Program-made: the position numbers and the translations under genes
Notes under the pieces: model-generated
The model's database searches: none
What the model was told of the DNA's origin: nothing
What the model saw: only the letters and a program-made list of their open reading frames with translations
Origin: Acetobacteraceae bacterium
GTDB taxonomy: Bacteria > Pseudomonadota > Alphaproteobacteria > Acetobacterales > Acetobacteraceae
DNA length: 39,725 bases
Assembly (NCBI GenBank): GCA_027326105.1
Contig: DAHWFB010000054.1
Coordinates: forward strand, 1-39,725
Reading direction: 5' to 3'
Shown here: positions 15,912 through 24,878 of the stretch, in pieces
How the letters are laid out: each line of letters starts with the position of its first letter
Numbering within the stretch: position 1 is the first letter of the stretch

Positions 15912-16961
15912 ATGACCGAAGCCGTGTTCCTGCCGCGCCGCGCCGCCCTAGCACTCCTGCTCGCGAGCCCGTTGGCCGCCCGCGCCGCGCTCGCCTTCCC
16001 GGCGCCACCGAGCTTCCGTGAACTGGTCAAGAAGGTGCTGCCCGCGGTGGTGGCGATCGCGGTGACCGAGACGGTCGCCGCCGCCCCCGGCGGCGGAGCC
16101 GTCCCCGGCCTGCCCATGCCCTTCCCCGGTCTGCCGGAGCGGGTGCACGCCGCCGGCTCGGGCTTCCTGATCGCGCCCACCGGCATCATCGTCACCAACA
16201 ACCACGTCATCCGCCACGCCGCCTCCATCCGCGTGCTGTTCGGCGACGGCACCCGCCTGCCCGCGCACGTCCTCGGCGCCGATCCGCTGACCGATCTCGC
16301 GGTGATCAAGGTCACCCCGCGCGCGCCCCTGCCCTTCGTGCACTGGGGCGATTCGGCCAAGATGCAGGTGGGGGACTGGATCCTCGCCGCCGGCAACCCC
16401 TTCGGGCTGGGCGGATCGGTGACCGTGGGCATCGTCTCGGCCCGCGGGCGCAACCTCGGCGAAGGCCCCTTCGACAATTTCCTCCAGCTCGACGCGCCCA
16501 TCAACCCCGGCAACTCGGGCGGACCCTCCTTCGACATGAACGGGCACGTGGTGGGCGTGAACACCGCCATCGTCTCGCCCTCCGGCGGCTCGGTCGGCAT
16601 CGGCTTCGCCATCCCGAGCGATCTCGCCCGCCGTGTGGTCGCCCAACTCATCGCCCACGGGCGCATCGCCCGCGGCTGGCTCGGCGTCTCGATCGAGGAT
16701 ATGCCGGCGCGCGACGGCACGCCCGCCGGGGTCGCCGTCGCCCGGGTGGTGCCCGGCGGGCCGGGGGCGGCGGCCGGGCTCGAGCCGGGCGACGTGCTGA
16801 CCGCGATCGACGGGCGGCGGGTGGCGAGCGTGCTCGGCCTGATCCGCGTCGTCGCCGGCCTCGCCCCCGGCAGCCACGCGAGCCTCACGCTGTGGCGCTC
16901 CGGGCGGCGGCTGATCGTTCCGGTGCTGATCGGCGAGCGCCCCACCGGCAGCGGCAATTGA
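15912..16961 (+). CDS. HtrA/DegP-like periplasmic serine protease
   Basis: A 349-residue S1C protease. A signal-like N-terminus (RRAALALLLASPLAARAALA, about 9-28) is followed by the trypsin-like domain with triad H98 (VTNNHVI), D128 (LTDLAVIK) and S202 (GNSGGP). A single PDZ domain runs from about 255 to 345 (GWLGVSIED to the end). One PDZ makes it closer to DegS than to DegP. It should degrade or sense misfolded periplasmic proteins. The ATG at 15912 gives the export signal at the right position; the upstream open frame looks non-coding. An OmpR-type regulator starts 21 bases downstream, so protease and two-component pair likely share an operon. Confidence 0.92.
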   Translation: MTEAVFLPRRAALALLLASPLAARAALAFPAPPSFRELVKKVLPAVVAIAVTETVAAAPGGGAVPGLPMPFPGLPERVHAAGSGFLIAPTGIIVTNNHVIRHAASIRVLFGDGTRLPAHVLGADPLTDLAVIKVTPRAPLPFVHWGDSAKMQVGDWILAAGNPFGLGGSVTVGIVSARGRNLGEGPFDNFLQLDAPINPGNSGGPSFDMNGHVVGVNTAIVSPSGGSVGIGFAIPSDLARRVVAQLIAHGRIARGWLGVSIEDMPARDGTPAGVAVARVVPGGPGAAAGLEPGDVLTAIDGRRVASVLGLIRVVAGLAPGSHASLTLWRSGRRLIVPVLIGERPTGSGN

Positions 16962-16982
16962 CCCCAGGCGGGAGAAAAAGCG

Positions 16983-17666
16983 ATGCGGCTGTTGCTGGTG
17001 GAGGACGACAAGGACGTGGCCGGCTTCGTGCTCAAGGGCCTGCGTGAGGCCGGGCACGTGGCGGAGCACGCCGATAACGGTCGCGACGGGCTCTTCCTCG
17101 CCGCCAGCGAGCCGTTCGACGCCATCATCCTCGACCGCATGCTCCCCGGCGGGATCGACGGGCTGCGCCTGCTGGAAACCCTGCGCGCCCAGGACAATCA
17201 TACTCCGGTATTGTTCCTCTCCGCCCTCGGCCAGGTCGACGACAGGGTCAAGGGACTGAAGGCGGGCGGGGACGATTATCTCACCAAGCCCTTCGCCTTC
17301 TCCGAACTGCTCGCCCGCGTCGAGGCGCTCGGCCGGCGCGGCAAGGGCGAGGGACCGTTGACGCGGCTCGTGGTCGGCGATCTCGAACTCGATCTCCTCT
17401 CGCGCGCGGTCAAGCGCGCCGGCCAGAAGATCGACCTCCAGCCGCGGGAATTCCGCCTGCTCGAATATCTCATGCGCCACGCCGGCCAGGTGGTCACCCG
17501 CACCATGCTGCTCGAAGGCGTGTGGGACTATCACTTCGACCCCCAGACCAACGTCATCGACGTCCATGTCTCCCGCCTGCGCCAGAAGATCGACAAACCC
17601 TACCCGACCGGCTTGATCCACACCGTGCGCAACGCCGGCTACATGCTGCGCGCGGAAGGGAGCTGA
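16983..17666 (+). CDS. OmpR-family response regulator
   Basis: A 227-residue regulator. The receiver domain has D8-D9 acid pocket residues in LLVEDDKD, the phospho-acceptor D51 (ILDRMLP), S80 in FLSALG and K102 in YLTKPF. The winged-helix output domain (about 125-224) has LQPREFRLLEYLMRHAGQVVTR and DVHVSRLRQKID, typical of OmpR/PhoB. A GGGAGAAAAAG ribosome site precedes the ATG. The cognate kinase follows after 9 bases and an HtrA-like protease precedes, which suggests an envelope-stress regulon of the CpxR or TctD/QseB kind. The exact stimulus is unknown. Confidence 0.95.
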   Translation: MRLLLVEDDKDVAGFVLKGLREAGHVAEHADNGRDGLFLAASEPFDAIILDRMLPGGIDGLRLLETLRAQDNHTPVLFLSALGQVDDRVKGLKAGGDDYLTKPFAFSELLARVEALGRRGKGEGPLTRLVVGDLELDLLSRAVKRAGQKIDLQPREFRLLEYLMRHAGQVVTRTMLLEGVWDYHFDPQTNVIDVHVSRLRQKIDKPYPTGLIHTVRNAGYMLRAEGS

Positions 17667-17675
17667 CGGCGGACG

Positions 17676-19118
17676 ATGGCGCGGGCGGGCAGGCGGCGGT
17701 TCGGGTTCGGCCGCTCGGTCGGCGTCCGCTTCGCCGCCGTCTATGCCCTGGTCTTCGGACTTTCGTCCGCCGGGCTCGCGACCTTCCTGTGGTGGGACAC
17801 GGTGGGGCTGCTCCAGCGGCAGGTGGAGAGTGCGATCAACGTCGACGCCCGCAGCCTCGCCGCGCGCTTCCAGGCTGGCGGCCTGCCGCTGCTGATCGCC
17901 ACCATCAACCGCCGCATCGCGCTCAACGTGGACGATAGCGCGATCTACCTCGTCGTCGATCCCTCCTACCAGCCGGTGGCCGGCAATCTGCGCGGCTGGC
18001 CCAAGGTGGTGGCCCGGCTCGGCGTCTGGTACCAGGTGCCGGTCAAGCGCGCCCAGATCGTCTCGCTCGCCGAAATGCGCGGCTACCAGCTTCCCTTGGG
18101 CTTCCGCCTCTTGATCGGGCGCGACGTGGAGGCGCGGGCGCGGCTGCGCGCGCTGGTCGCCGGCGGGCTCCTGTGGGCGGTGCTGGTGATGGTGGTGCTC
18201 GGCATCGCCGGCGCGCTCGCCATCCGCGGCCTGCTCCAGCGTGCGCTCGCCAACGTCTCCCGCACCGCCAACGCGATCGCCGGCGGCGATCTCTCCCATC
18301 GGGTCGCGCTGTCCGGGCGCGGCGACGAGTTCGACCTCCTCGCCGAGACCATCAACGACATGCTCGACCGCATGAGCCGGCTGATGGATGGCGTGCGCCA
18401 GGTTTCCAACGCCATCGCGCACGATCTGCGCACGCCCATCACCCGCGCCCGCGCCCGGCTCGAGGATGCGCTCTCCCACGCCGAGGGCGACGCCGCGCTG
18501 CGTGCCGCGATCGAACGCGCGACCGAGGATCTCGACGCCATCAACGCCATCTTCCAGGCGCTCCTGCGGATTTCCGAGATCGAGGCGGGCGCCCGCCGGG
18601 CCGCCTTCGCCGCGGTCGAATTGCGCCCCCTGCTCGCCGATCTGCACGAACTGTTCACCGCCGCGGCCGAGGAGCGCGGGCTGGCGCTCGATCTGCTCCA
18701 GGAGGACCCCGCCGAGGCGCCGACCCTGCTCGGCGATCGCGAGCTGCTCCAGCAGGCGCTTGCCAATCTGCTCGACAATGCGCTGAAATTCTCCCCGCCG
18801 GGAGGGCGGATCACGCTTTCGGTGCGCCGGCAGGGGACGATGGTGGAAATCACGGTGGCCGACCAGGGGCCGGGCATTCCGCCGGCAGAGCGCTTCCGCG
18901 CGACCGAACGCTTCTACCGCGCCGAAAGCGCCCGCCATACGCCGGGCTCGGGGCTCGGCCTCTCGCTGGTCCAGGCGGTGGCGCAGCTGCACGGCGGCAG
19001 CCTGCGGCTCGAGGACAATGAACCCGGCCTCGCCGCGACCCTCGCCCTGCCGGCGCGCGAACCCCGCCCGGCACCGCCCGCGCCGCTGCCCGCAGCGCTG
19101 CCGGCGAGCGCCGCATGA
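17676..19118 (+). CDS. EnvZ-type sensor histidine kinase
   Basis: A 480-residue membrane kinase. TM1 is at about 17-40, a periplasmic sensor of about 110 residues follows, and TM2 is at about 160-186. A HAMP linker (about 187-240, ISGGDLSHRV-like AIAGGDLSHRVALSGRGDEF) leads to the dimerisation helix with phospho-histidine H249 in AIAHDLRTPITRARARLE. The ATPase domain has N368 (LLDNALKFSP), the G1 box DQGPG (396-400) and the G2 box GSGLGLS (424-430). The last 25 residues are an Ala/Pro tail with no evident function. It lies 9 bases after its response regulator. The sensor domain is not recognisable by eye. Confidence 0.94.
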   Translation: MARAGRRRFGFGRSVGVRFAAVYALVFGLSSAGLATFLWWDTVGLLQRQVESAINVDARSLAARFQAGGLPLLIATINRRIALNVDDSAIYLVVDPSYQPVAGNLRGWPKVVARLGVWYQVPVKRAQIVSLAEMRGYQLPLGFRLLIGRDVEARARLRALVAGGLLWAVLVMVVLGIAGALAIRGLLQRALANVSRTANAIAGGDLSHRVALSGRGDEFDLLAETINDMLDRMSRLMDGVRQVSNAIAHDLRTPITRARARLEDALSHAEGDAALRAAIERATEDLDAINAIFQALLRISEIEAGARRAAFAAVELRPLLADLHELFTAAAEERGLALDLLQEDPAEAPTLLGDRELLQQALANLLDNALKFSPPGGRITLSVRRQGTMVEITVADQGPGIPPAERFRATERFYRAESARHTPGSGLGLSLVQAVAQLHGGSLRLEDNEPGLAATLALPAREPRPAPPAPLPAALPASAA

Positions 19119-19176
19119 CGGGCTCTTCATCCTTGCCCCACCGCGGCGAAAGGGCACGGGGGCCAGCATCGCCACC

Positions 19177-19485
19177 ATGACGCGCGTCCCGCTCGCCCTG
19201 GCGATGCTCGCCGCCACCCTGGCCTTCGCCGCGGCGGCCGGCAGCGTCGGCCGCGCCGCCGGCGGTGGCGGAGCAGACCCGCTCGCCGTCACCTCCGACA
19301 CCACGCACTATTGCCATAGCCTCGCGGCGAAGGTCGTCGCCGCCCGTCCGCCCGGCGGGGCCACCACCGCGGCCGACGCGCTCGCCGCCGCCGGCCGGCG
19401 GCTGTGCCGGCAGGGGGATGTGCTCGGCGGCATCCTGCGCCTGCGCCACGCCTTGCTGCTCGAACTCCACCCCGCCGATCCCTGA
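19177..19485 (+). CDS. Small secreted protein, unknown function
   Basis: I do not recognise this 102-residue product. It starts with a clear export signal (MTRVPLALAMLAATLAFAAAAGS), then a Gly-rich linker, and a mature part of about 70 residues with two cysteines, C46 (HYCHSLAAKV) and C77 (RRLCRQGDVL), that could form one disulfide in the periplasm. It follows the kinase gene by 58 bases on the same strand, so it may belong to the protease/two-component operon, either as an accessory sensor or as a regulated target. The ATG at 19177 is the best start because the signal peptide begins there. Confidence 0.65.
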   Translation: MTRVPLALAMLAATLAFAAAAGSVGRAAGGGGADPLAVTSDTTHYCHSLAAKVVAARPPGGATTAADALAAAGRRLCRQGDVLGGILRLRHALLLELHPADP

Positions 19486-19563
19486 TCGCGCGGTCTGTCG
19501 CGCGCTCTTGCCAAATCCCGCGCGGCGGGCTCGACTGCGCCGCCCCCTTCGGAGAGAGCCGCC

Positions 19564-20349
19564 ATGGCCCGGATGAGACTTCCCGAACGCGCCATCGTCA
19601 TCGCGATGGACCACGCCCGCACGCTCGGCGTCGTGCCCGGGCTCGAGGACCCCGGCGCCGTGCTCGACCGGGTGATCGCCGCCGGGGCGGACGCGATCAT
19701 GACCTCCTACGGCGTCATCAAGCACTATCACTCCCGCCTGATCGGCCGTCTGCCCACCTACCTCCGCCTCGACGGCGGCCCCACGCCCCAGCGCGAGGAG
19801 TGGCTGCGCTATACCGAATGGAGCCTCCTGCACACGGTCGAGGACGCCCGCCGCCTCGGCGTCGATGGCGTCTGCCTGATGGGCTTCCTGGGCGGGGCGG
19901 TGGAAATGCGCACCTACGAGATCGTCGCCCGTGTGGTCGGCGATTGCGCATCCGACGGGCTGCCGGTGATGGTCGAGGCGCTGCCGGTGCGCGACAACCC
20001 CCGCATCCCCGACCCGATGGACGCCGCCATGATGGCCTCCGCCGCCCGCATCGCCTTCGAACTCGGCGCCGACATCGTCAAGACCTACTATCCCGGCTCG
20101 GTCGAAGGCTTCCGCCGTGTCGTCGCCTCCTGCCCCGCCCCCTGCCTGATCGCCGGCGGCGAGCGCATGGACACGGTGGAGGCGGCGCTCCGGGTGGTGC
20201 ATGGTTCGGTCGCGGCCGGCGGCAAGGGCGTGGTGTTCGGTCGCAACATCTGGCAAAGCCCGGACCCCGCCCGCATGGTGCGCGCACTGTCCGCCATCAT
20301 CCATGACGGAGCGGCGGTGGATGCCGCACTGGAGCGGCTCGCCGCCTGA
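19564..20349 (+). CDS. Class I aldolase of the DeoC/FbaB/LsrF family
   Basis: A 261-residue TIM-barrel aldolase. It has AIVIAMDHARTLG with the family Asp-His early on, TSYGVIKHY, and the Schiff-base lysine K173 in ADIVKTYYPG, followed by LIAGGERMDTVEAALRVV and GGKGVVFGRNIWQ, the phosphate-binding loops. These are features of archaeal-type class I fructose-bisphosphate aldolase and of LsrF. It heads a run of sugar genes (FGGY kinase, ABC importer), which suggests that it splits or transforms the phosphorylated sugar made by the kinase. Substrate is unknown. GAGAGCC just before the ATG at 19564 serves as ribosome site. Confidence 0.85.
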   Translation: MARMRLPERAIVIAMDHARTLGVVPGLEDPGAVLDRVIAAGADAIMTSYGVIKHYHSRLIGRLPTYLRLDGGPTPQREEWLRYTEWSLLHTVEDARRLGVDGVCLMGFLGGAVEMRTYEIVARVVGDCASDGLPVMVEALPVRDNPRIPDPMDAAMMASAARIAFELGADIVKTYYPGSVEGFRRVVASCPAPCLIAGGERMDTVEAALRVVHGSVAAGGKGVVFGRNIWQSPDPARMVRALSAIIHDGAAVDAALERLAA

Positions 20350-20379
20350 AATAGCAGGTCGCGCGATGAAAGTTTTTTG

Positions 20380-20427
20380 CTTCTTTTTTTCAAAAAAGAA
20401 GTGCTGTTCTTTCTTGAAAGAAAGAAC
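20380..20427. repeat. Two adjacent perfect AT-rich palindromes
   Basis: CTTCTTTTTT (20380-20389) is the exact reverse complement of AAAAAAGAAG (20392-20401). After a short spacer, GTTCTTTCTT (20406-20415) is the exact reverse complement of AAGAAAGAAC (20418-20427). Both have 10-bp arms around 2-base centres. They fill the 110-bp gap between aldolase and kinase genes and are very AT-rich against a GC-rich background. They could be a bidirectional terminator or attenuator, an mRNA-processing hairpin, or a dispersed repeat. Confidence 0.9.
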
Positions 20428-20459
20428 CAACGAACGTTTGCTGTTGCCGGCCTGACCCG

Positions 20460-21914
20460 ATGACGCTTCTCGTCGGGGTCGATCTCGGCACCTCGCGCAT
20501 CCGCGCCCTGCTCGTCGATCCCGAAGGAAGGGTGCTGGCCGAGGCGGCGCGGCCGACCCCCTGGTTCGCCCCCCTCCCGGGTCGGTTCTCCTACGATCCC
20601 GAAACGCTGTGGTCCACCGCCGCCGCGGTGCTGGCCGAGATCACCGCCGCCGCCCCGGCAGGGGCGGTCGCGGGCGTCGCGGTCGCGAGCGTCGGCGAGA
20701 GCGCGGTGCTGATCGACGCCGCCGGCCGGCCGCTGGCACCGGCCATCGCCTGGTTCGACCGGCGCAGCGCAAGCGAGGCGGCGGCGCTCGCGGAGGTCGC
20801 CGCCGCCGCGCTGTTGCCGCCCGATCCCACCTACACGCTCGCCAAGCTCGGGTGGATGCGCGCCCACGAGCCCGGCTTTCGCGCCGCCCGCCGCTGGCTC
20901 CACCTCGCCGACTGGATCGGCTTTCGCCTCACCGGCGAGGCCGCGACCGACTTCACCCTCGCCTCCCGCACCCAGGCACTCGATCTCGCCGCCGGCACCT
21001 GGAACCAGCCGCTGCTCGACCGCCTCGGGCTCGCCGCCCTGGCCCCGCCGCTGCGCCCCGCCGGCAGCCCGCTCGGGCGGGTGGGCGCGGCGGCAGCGGC
21101 GGCGACCGGCCTTCCGTCCGGCACGGCGGTGGCGGTCGGTGGGCATGATCATCTGTGCGGCGCGCTCGTCGCCGGCGCCACCAGGGCGGGAGTGCTGCTC
21201 GACAGTCTCGGCACCGCCGAGGCGCTGCTGCGCACCCTGCCCGCCCCGCTCGCCGACCCGGCGGTTCCGGCGCGCGGCTTCGCCCAGGGACGCATCCGGG
21301 TGGCGCCCGATCTCGACCTCGCCTATCTGCTCGCCTCCATTCCGGCGAGCGGGGGAAGCGTCGCCTGGTTCCGCGAGAGCCTCGCCGGCGGCGCCGACCA
21401 CGCGGCGCTGACCGCCGAGGCCGCCGCGGTGGCGCCGGGAGCCGAAGGGGTGGTCTTCCTGCCGCCGCGCGCGCTCGCCGGCACCGAGGAGGCGGGCGGC
21501 GCCTTTCTCGGCCTCAATCCGGCGCGCGGACGCGGCGCGCTCTACCGCGCGGTGCTCGAAGGCCTCGCCTGCGAATCGCGGCTGCTGCTGGAGGCGATGG
21601 AAGCGCTGCCCGGGCTCGGCCCGGCGACCGAGATCCGCGTGACCGGCGGGCTTTCCCGCAACCCGCTGTTCCTCGCCATCAAGGCCGCCGTGCTCGGCCG
21701 GCCGCTGCTGCGCCTCGCGGAGGCCGAAGGAACCGCGCTCGGGGCGGCGCTGCTCGCCGGGATCGCGGCCGGGGTGTGGCCCGATCTCGCCACCGCGCGG
21801 GCCCGCTTCGCACCCTCCGCCGAGGCGATTCCCCCCGACCCCGCCTGGGTTCACTCCTACGATAAATTCTTCACCGGCCGCTTCCGCCATCTTCACAGCC
21901 GGCTTGCGCCGTAG
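20460..21914 (+). CDS. FGGY-family carbohydrate kinase
   Basis: A 484-residue kinase. The N-terminal ATPase phosphate loop is VGVDLGTSRIRALLVD (about 5-20), with SVGESAVLIDAAGRPL and AIAWFDRR following as in xylulokinase-type enzymes. The catalytic aspartate is in VAVGGHDHLCGALVAGA, and the C-terminal adenosine site is RVTGGLSRNPLFLAIKAAVLG followed by EGTALGAALLAGIA. FGGY kinases phosphorylate ketoses, polyols and AI-2. Placement between an LsrF/FbaB-like aldolase and an ABC importer suggests that it phosphorylates the imported sugar before cleavage. Specificity cannot be assigned. Confidence 0.92.
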   Translation: MTLLVGVDLGTSRIRALLVDPEGRVLAEAARPTPWFAPLPGRFSYDPETLWSTAAAVLAEITAAAPAGAVAGVAVASVGESAVLIDAAGRPLAPAIAWFDRRSASEAAALAEVAAAALLPPDPTYTLAKLGWMRAHEPGFRAARRWLHLADWIGFRLTGEAATDFTLASRTQALDLAAGTWNQPLLDRLGLAALAPPLRPAGSPLGRVGAAAAAATGLPSGTAVAVGGHDHLCGALVAGATRAGVLLDSLGTAEALLRTLPAPLADPAVPARGFAQGRIRVAPDLDLAYLLASIPASGGSVAWFRESLAGGADHAALTAEAAAVAPGAEGVVFLPPRALAGTEEAGGAFLGLNPARGRGALYRAVLEGLACESRLLLEAMEALPGLGPATEIRVTGGLSRNPLFLAIKAAVLGRPLLRLAEAEGTALGAALLAGIAAGVWPDLATARARFAPSAEAIPPDPAWVHSYDKFFTGRFRHLHSRLAP

Positions 21915-22013
21915 CACCATGGCAGCGTGGTCGCCGCCACGGACCCGCTGCGCTCCCCGCGGACGGCGCCCTTCAGATCTGAACGCGCCGACCCAGAACG
22001 CGGAGGAAACCCC

Positions 22014-23015
22014 ATGCATCGGATCCCGATGAAACACCGTCTCGCGCGCCTCGCCGCCGGCTTCGCCCTGGTGGCCCTGTTCAGCGTTGCCTCGGCACTG
22101 CCGGCGCTGGCCAGGACCTTCACCATCGCGCTGATCCCCGGCCTCACCACGGACGCCTTCTACATCACCATGCACCGCGGCGCGGAAGCGGCGGCCAAGG
22201 CGCTGGGGGTGCATCTGATGTTCCAGGGGGCGCCGGAGTTCAACCCGACCCTGCAGGTCCCGGTGCTTGACGCCGTCATCGCCCGCCATCCGGACGCCAT
22301 CCTGATCGCGCCGACCGATACCACCCAGCTCATCGAGCCGCTCAAGAAGGCGGTGGCGGCGGGGATCCCGGTGATCACCGTCGATACCTACATTGGCAAC
22401 GGCCACTACCAGACCGGCTTCGGCAACGCCGACTTTCCGCTCTCCTACATCGCCTCCGACAATGTCCTCGGCGGCGAGATCGCCGCCCGCGCGCTGGCCC
22501 AGGCGATGGGCGGCAAGGGCAAGGTCTATGTCAGCAACGTCAAGCCCGGCATCTCCACCACCGACCAGCGCGAGCAGGGCTTCAAGCTCGAGATGAAGCT
22601 CCACTACCCGCACATCACGGTGCTCTCCACCCAGTTCAACAACGACGACGCCAACACCGCCGCCTCCCAGTTGCAGGCGGTGCTCGCCCGCAACCCCGAC
22701 CTCGGCGGCGTGTTCGGCGCCAACCTCTTCTCGGCGCTGGGCGCGGCCAACGGCGTGAAGGCGGCGGGCAAGCTCGGCAAGATCAAGGTGGTCGCCTTCG
22801 ACGCGCCGACCGCGATCGTGGGTGATCTGAAGTCCGGCCTGGTCACCATCGCCATCGCCCAGCACCCGGCCGAGATCGGCTGGTTCGGGGTCGCCGCCGC
22901 CTATGCGCACCTCACCGGCCAGAGCATCCCGGTGCGCATCGGCACCGGCTTCACCGTCATCACCGCGAAGAACGTGGACGATCCGGCGGTGAAGAAGTTC
23001 ATCTACCACAATTGA
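22014..23015 (+). CDS. Periplasmic sugar-binding protein (ABC importer)
   Basis: A 333-residue binding protein of the ribose/AI-2 (Peripla_BP_4) type. A signal peptide of about 34 residues ends ALPALA. The mature protein starts RTFTIALIPGLTTDAFYITMHRGAEAAAKALG and has DAILIAPTDTTQLIEPLKKA and GIPVITVDTYIG, the usual first-lobe strands. The GDLKSGLVTIAIAQHPAEIGWFG segment is the second-lobe end. GGAGG lies 7 bases before the ATG; a second ATG at 22029 is possible. It precedes permease and ATPase genes of the same system. Confidence 0.93.
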   Translation: MHRIPMKHRLARLAAGFALVALFSVASALPALARTFTIALIPGLTTDAFYITMHRGAEAAAKALGVHLMFQGAPEFNPTLQVPVLDAVIARHPDAILIAPTDTTQLIEPLKKAVAAGIPVITVDTYIGNGHYQTGFGNADFPLSYIASDNVLGGEIAARALAQAMGGKGKVYVSNVKPGISTTDQREQGFKLEMKLHYPHITVLSTQFNNDDANTAASQLQAVLARNPDLGGVFGANLFSALGAANGVKAAGKLGKIKVVAFDAPTAIVGDLKSGLVTIAIAQHPAEIGWFGVAAAYAHLTGQSIPVRIGTGFTVITAKNVDDPAVKKFIYHN

Positions 23016-23073
23016 TCGGATCGGGCGGGCGGAGCCCAGCGCTTCCGCCCGCCGCTCGCGCCGGGAGCCGACC

Positions 23074-24102
23074 TTGAGCGTCACCACCGAGATCGGCGAG
23101 CCTGTCTCGCGCCCGCTGCTCGCCGCCCTGGCCGGTGCCTGGGCCTGGATCTTTCTGGTCTTCCTGCTCGGCTTCTTCGAGATCTGGGCGCGCCTCGCCT
23201 ATCATGCCTCCTTCGTGCTCAACGGCTTCAATCTCCAGAGCATCGCGGTCTTCACCGCGCAGCCCTTCCTGCTCGCGGTCGGCCAGACCTTCGTCATCAT
23301 CGCCGGCGGGATCGACCTTTCGGTGGGCTTCACCATGGGGCTCGCCGCCGTCATCCTCGCCCAGGCGGTGCGCCTCGCCGACCCTCTGCTCGGCCCCTGG
23401 CTCGGCGTGCTCGCCGGCTTCCTCGCCGCCCTGGTCGCGGTCGCGATCCCCGGGTTGATCAACGGGCTCCTGGTCTCACGGCTCAAGGTGCCGCCCTTCA
23501 TCGGCACGCTCGGCATGTACGGCGTGGCCGAGGGCGCCGGCTATCTCGCGGCGGGCGGCACCACCGTGCCGGTTTCCAACCCGGTGCTGTTCTGGCTCGG
23601 CAACGGCACGCTCTTCGGGGTCCCCGCGCCGGTAGTGGTGACGCTCGTCGTGCTCGCCGTGCTGCACTACGTGCTCAGCCAGACCCGCTACGGGCAATAC
23701 ACCTACGCCATCGGCGGCAACCGCCAGGCCGCGGTGCGCGCCGGGATCGACGTGCGCCGCCATACCGAACTGCTCTACCTTCTCTCCGCCTTCTGCGCCG
23801 GCATCGGCGGCTGCATCTACACCGCCCGCTTTTCTGCCGGCGCTGCCCAGGCCGGCGAGCCGCTGTTGCTCGATTCCATCGCCGCGGTGGTGATCGGCGG
23901 CGCGAGCCTGTTCGGCGGCTCCGGCACCATCATCGGCACGCTGATCGGCGCGCTGATCATCGCGGTGATCCAGTACGGGCTGGTCTTCATCGACGTCGCC
24001 CCCTTCTGGCAGTTCATCGCGGTCGGCATCGTCATCGTGGTCTCGGTGCTGGTCGATCAGTCCCGCCTCGCGCTCACCAGCGGGGTGCGCACCGATGAGT
24101 GA
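23074..24102 (+). CDS. Sugar ABC transporter permease (RbsC/FrcC-like)
   Basis: A 342-residue inner-membrane permease with about ten hydrophobic helices. The family marks are VIIAGGIDLSVGFTMGLAAVI (the GGIDLSVG motif of the BPD_transp_2 family), GLINGLLVSRLKVPPFIGTLGM, YAIGGNRQAAVRAGIDV (the ATPase-coupling loop) and AVVIGGASLFGGSGTIIGTLIGAL. The start is a TTG at 23074 with GGGAG upstream. The stop overlaps the ATPase start by 8 bases, so the two are translationally coupled. There is only one permease gene, so it probably works as a homodimer. Confidence 0.94.
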   Translation: MSVTTEIGEPVSRPLLAALAGAWAWIFLVFLLGFFEIWARLAYHASFVLNGFNLQSIAVFTAQPFLLAVGQTFVIIAGGIDLSVGFTMGLAAVILAQAVRLADPLLGPWLGVLAGFLAALVAVAIPGLINGLLVSRLKVPPFIGTLGMYGVAEGAGYLAAGGTTVPVSNPVLFWLGNGTLFGVPAPVVVTLVVLAVLHYVLSQTRYGQYTYAIGGNRQAAVRAGIDVRRHTELLYLLSAFCAGIGGCIYTARFSAGAAQAGEPLLLDSIAAVVIGGASLFGGSGTIIGTLIGALIIAVIQYGLVFIDVAPFWQFIAVGIVIVVSVLVDQSRLALTSGVRTDE

Positions 24103-24838
24103 GCCGGTGCTCTCGGTGCGCAACCTCACCAAGCGCTTCGGCGGCGTCCACGCGCTCGAGGGCGTCGATTTCGACCTTCACGCCGGCGAGGTGCTGGCCC
24201 TCGCGGGGGACAACGGGGCCGGCAAATCGACCCTGATCAAGACCATCTGCGGCGTCCACCAGGCCAACGAAGGCGAAATCCGCTTCCGCGGCCAGGCCGT
24301 CTCCTTCGCCAATCCCCGCGCCGCGCGCGAGGCGGGGATCGAGACCATCTACCAGGACCTCGCGCTCGCCGACAATCTCGACGTCGGCGCCAACGTCTTC
24401 CTCGGCCGCGAGCCGATGACCCGGCGCTGGGGCCTCTTTCCCGCGCTCGATCGCGCCCGCATGGCGCGGGAGGCCAAGCGGGTGATCGAAACCCTCGACA
24501 TCGCGCTCCCCCGGCTCGACCGTCCGGTGCGCGCGCTGTCGGGCGGCCAGCGCCAGGCGGTCGCGATCGGGCGGGCGATCTTCTGGAACGCCGAGGTGCT
24601 GATCATGGACGAGCCCACCGCAGCGCTCGGCGTGCCCGAGCAACGCAAGGTGGTCGCGCTGATCCGCGGCCTGAAGGCGGCCAACAAGGCGGTGATCTTC
24701 ATCTCACACAATCTTGCGGATATCTTCGCGGTGGCCGATCGTATCCTGGTGCTGCGCCGCGGCCGCAAGGCGGGCGAACGTCTGACCGCCGAGACCAACG
24801 GCGACGAGGTGGTGAAGCTCATGGTGGGCTCGGCCTGA
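24095..24838 (+). CDS. Sugar ABC transporter ATPase, single-NBD (FrcA-like)
   Basis: A 247-residue nucleotide-binding subunit. Walker A is GDNGAGKST, with Asp where RbsA-type proteins often have Glu. The Q loop is [13 protein letters not shown], the signature is [14 protein letters not shown], Walker B is [12 protein letters not shown], and the switch histidine is in IFISHN. RbsA, XylG and LsrA are double-length fusions of two such domains; this one has a single domain like FrcA of rhizobial FrcBCA, so two copies should pair. It overlaps the permease gene by 8 bases. Confidence 0.94.
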   Translation: MSEPVLSVRNLTKRFGGVHALEGVDFDLHAGEVLALAGDNGAGKSTLIKTICGVHQANEGEIRFRGQAVSFANPRAAREAGIETIYQDLALADNLDVGANVFLGREPMTRRWGLFPALDRARMAREAKRVIETLDIALPRLDRPVRALSGGQRQAVAIGRAIFWNAEVLIMDEPTAALGVPEQRKVVALIRGLKAANKAVIFISHNLADIFAVADRILVLRRGRKAGERLTAETNGDEVVKLMVGSA

Positions 24839-24878
24839 CCCGGCCGCCCACCGCCCCGTCGCGGAAAGGAGCCGAACA

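Noticed and set aside
19564-24838. Assignment as an AI-2 lsr operon
   Set aside because: No LsrG or LsrR, only one permease, a half-size ATPase, and the kinase has general FGGY features. The similarity is too generic for that name.
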